Assembly (NCBI GenBank): GCA_032191485.1
Contig: JAVDOI010000011.1
Location: 14,986,617 to 15,050,616, forward strand
Length of the DNA: 64,000 nucleotides
Origin: Leptoclinus maculatus
Lineage: Eukaryota; Chordata; Actinopteri; Perciformes; Stichaeidae
Reading direction: 5' to 3'
Made by a program: the position numbers and the translations under genes. Positions 62,507 to 64,000 of this stretch are shown one piece after another (the stretch's first letter is position 1; each line of letters starts with the position of its first letter). The notes under the pieces were generated by a model. It was not told the origin of the DNA. It saw only the letters and a list, made by a program, of their open reading frames with translations, and made no database searches.

Positions 62507-63089
62507 TGAGTTCAAAGCATGCCCGACAGCGCCCATCCCAGAATGCATCTGTGTATTGCTCATGGTTTGTTTCAGGCGCATGTGATGTAAACATTTCCAA
62601 TAACTCTCGAGTGTTGTTAAGTTTAACAGTCAAAAGATGTATGCAATTATTTTCAAAATATTATCTAAAGAAATATTCTGTTTCAATCCATATTTGTTTG
62701 CGTTCAGCATTTCATAAAACAACATAGTGAATGCGGTTAAAAACATTTTGCTCTCCCACTTTCTGCACACAAAGGACCCCCTGTGGGCTATTAATGGGGA
62801 TGTGTAGCAGCAAAAAAAAAAAAGTAAATTTAATAAAAAAGACTGCCTCATTTAATCAGATGTATCACTTTAGTGAAAGTGTTTGAGGATTATTTTTTTA
62901 GGGTGATGAAATATGACAACAGGCCTCATCTAAAACCCTCAGTTGAAGCTTTGACTGTAAAAAGAGACTTTTGGTAGCCAATAGCACGAATTAAGTTGAA
63001 TTGTCGCGAGCGTTTCGAGTGGAGTGGCTTTGAGCCGGGGAGCAGAGGGAACAAACAACTCTTGAGTGTAAATCATCACTGCTCACTCC

Positions 63090-63330
63090 GCTTACAATTT
63101 GATGGTCGGTGGTCAAAGGTCAAGGTCACTGTGACCTCACAAAACACGTTGTTTAACAAAACTCAAGAATTCAAAAGCTTATTATTTGAAAATGTTACAC
63201 AAATGGCTAATTTTACATTTAAAACTTTTATATTAGGCTATTAAGATCTATTGTGACTGAAGATTCAGCAACTGTATTGGCAATTTCTCACCTCAAATTT
63301 GATGAGGAAAAGATTTTGGTGGACTGCTGA
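63090..63330. repeat. Dispersed fish repeat containing GGTCAAAGGTCAAGGTCACT
   Basis: The run GGTCAAAGGTCAAGGTCACT then GTGACCTCACAAAACACG, followed by ACTCAAGAATTCAAAAGCTT and GAAAATGTTACACAAATGGC, matches the order of a repeat I recall as frequent in percomorph genomes. The copy is diverged at its right side. It is non-coding; the 82-codon frame over it is not supported. Confidence 0.55.
63110..63137 (+). promoter_or_regulatory. Composite nuclear-receptor element with a perfect ERE palindrome
   Basis: TGGTCA-A-AGGTCA (63110-63122) is a DR1. AGGTCA directly followed by AGGTCA (63117-63128) is a DR0 and also gives the extended half-site TCAAGGTCA. AGGTCA-CTG-TGACCT (63123-63137) is a perfect oestrogen-response-element palindrome (IR3). 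The motifs are read directly; receptor binding is inference. The site lies inside a dispersed repeat in an rlim intron. Confidence 0.5.
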
Positions 63331-63614
63331 GGTCAATTAACTGAAAGTTTAGTAGTATTCTTCCAATGTTTCCAAATTGGGGGACAGGAAATGCATTGTG
63401 CGCATATGATTGTGGGTGTTTTTAGGAATGCAGAGGATCAACACGCGCATACTTGAAAATGCCCCGAATGAAGTAGTAAGTCCTCTGTAGAGTTCAAAGG
63501 ATCTCCGACATTGGAACAGTCCATTGTCAGGATTTGATGACGTAGCATCCTTGAAATTCAGCCATTGAAGGATCCTTCTTTGACTTTGAGAAACACCCAC
63601 ATGTTTTGATCTTG

Positions 63615-63990
63615 TCCTTTATCCTTCCGTCTGCGACAAGCTGCCAATCTGCCACAGCTCGTTGTAGAGAGGGTGAGAAGGGTTATCCAAGATGGCTTTG
63701 ATTTTGGCCCCCGTCCTTTTCTCCGCCACTGCCTCCACACTGTTCAGTTCCAACCTCATCACCTAGCTGGCCTTGCTTAACAGCTTGTTGAGACTGCTGA
63801 CCTCCAGGTCTTGATGCCACCTCCCCAGCAGACCACAATGAAGAACAGAGCACTGGCTACTAGAAGATAGAAGGATCCGAGTCTCCTCAGGAAGAACAGT
63901 CTGCTTTGTCCCTTCCCGAGGTGTTGAGAGTCCAGTCCAGTTTATTTATTGATTTGGACGCCACAGTACTTGGCGTGTCCACCCTCTTCA
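63615..63990 (-). mobile_element. Degraded LINE, reverse-transcriptase ORF 3' part (L2/CR1-like)
   Basis: On the minus strand, with the element's 3' side toward lower coordinates, one frame reads GQSRLFFLRRLGSF (about 63916-63875) then VASALFFIVVCWGGGIKTW (about 63865-63809). These are the conserved C-terminal blocks of the ORF2 protein of L2/CR1-like non-LTR retrotransposons of fish. Stops and frame changes (for example an in-frame TAA upstream of the first block) and a shortened segment between the blocks show it is a dead 5'-truncated copy running off the window. A neighbouring segment at about 63400-63610 may be another repeat or its 3'UTR. Confidence 0.65.
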
Positions 63991-64000
63991 CTGCCTCTTC

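Larger units (their letters stand above)
61791..64000 (+). other. rlim: rlim intron, continuing past the window
   Basis: No next rlim coding exon (expected to continue with a conserved acidic Glu-rich segment and Leu-Arg-Arg) was found up to 64000. The stretch holds a possible inverted-repeat element, a repeat with nuclear-receptor-type sites and a degraded LINE. Confidence 0.7.

Overview
The window is vertebrate nuclear DNA, almost certainly from a ray-finned fish and probably a percomorph. The reasons are two genes with typical vertebrate exon/intron structure, long introns, very dense (CA)n/(GT)n/(GA)n microsatellites, 19-23 bp C/G homopolymers, and several short interspersed repeats that I recognise from memory as common in percomorph genomes. 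It is not bacterial. There are no operons, ribosome binding sites, CRISPR arrays or insertion sequences.

Layout, all genes on the + strand. Bases 1-8.4 kb are gene-free DNA upstream of the first gene and carry several foldback/MITE-like repeats. At 8.4-9.0 kb a GC- and CpG-rich block ends in a splice donor; it is the best candidate for the promoter and 5' noncoding exon of nexmif. About 37 kb of intron follows, with microsatellites, a hAT-type MITE, other dispersed repeats and a hammerhead-ribozyme-like motif near 43.3 kb. A small exon at 46293-46423 carries the inferred nexmif start codon. After a 4.7 kb intron, one very large exon (51137 to about 55350) encodes nearly all of the protein. 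Its frame joins the small exon in phase, giving about 1431 residues if the stop at 55348 is used. From 55351 to about 58.6 kb lies 3'UTR, or a short intron plus a terminal exon. From about 60.2 kb the second gene, rlim (RNF12), begins with a promoter/5' exon and its first coding exon (61563-61790). The rest of rlim lies beyond the window; its next intron holds repeats and a degraded LINE.

NEXMIF and RLIM are also adjacent and in the same order and orientation on human Xq13, so the window is a conserved microsynteny block. NEXMIF is a nuclear protein of neurons that affects neurite extension, migration and adhesion. RLIM is a RING E3 ubiquitin ligase acting on LIM-domain transcription cofactors. 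They are separate transcription units, not a pathway cassette.

I found no evidence for a wholly new multi-gene system. The points most worth checking are: the split, N-terminally extended nexmif reading frame; the stop codon that coincides with a splice donor at its 3' end, where the human protein continues into another exon; the hammerhead-like motif; a repeat carrying a perfect oestrogen-response-element palindrome plus tandem nuclear-receptor half-sites in an rlim intron; and a foldback repeat family present as a full copy and a half copy. Repeat family assignments rest on recall and visible terminal repeats, not on a database search.
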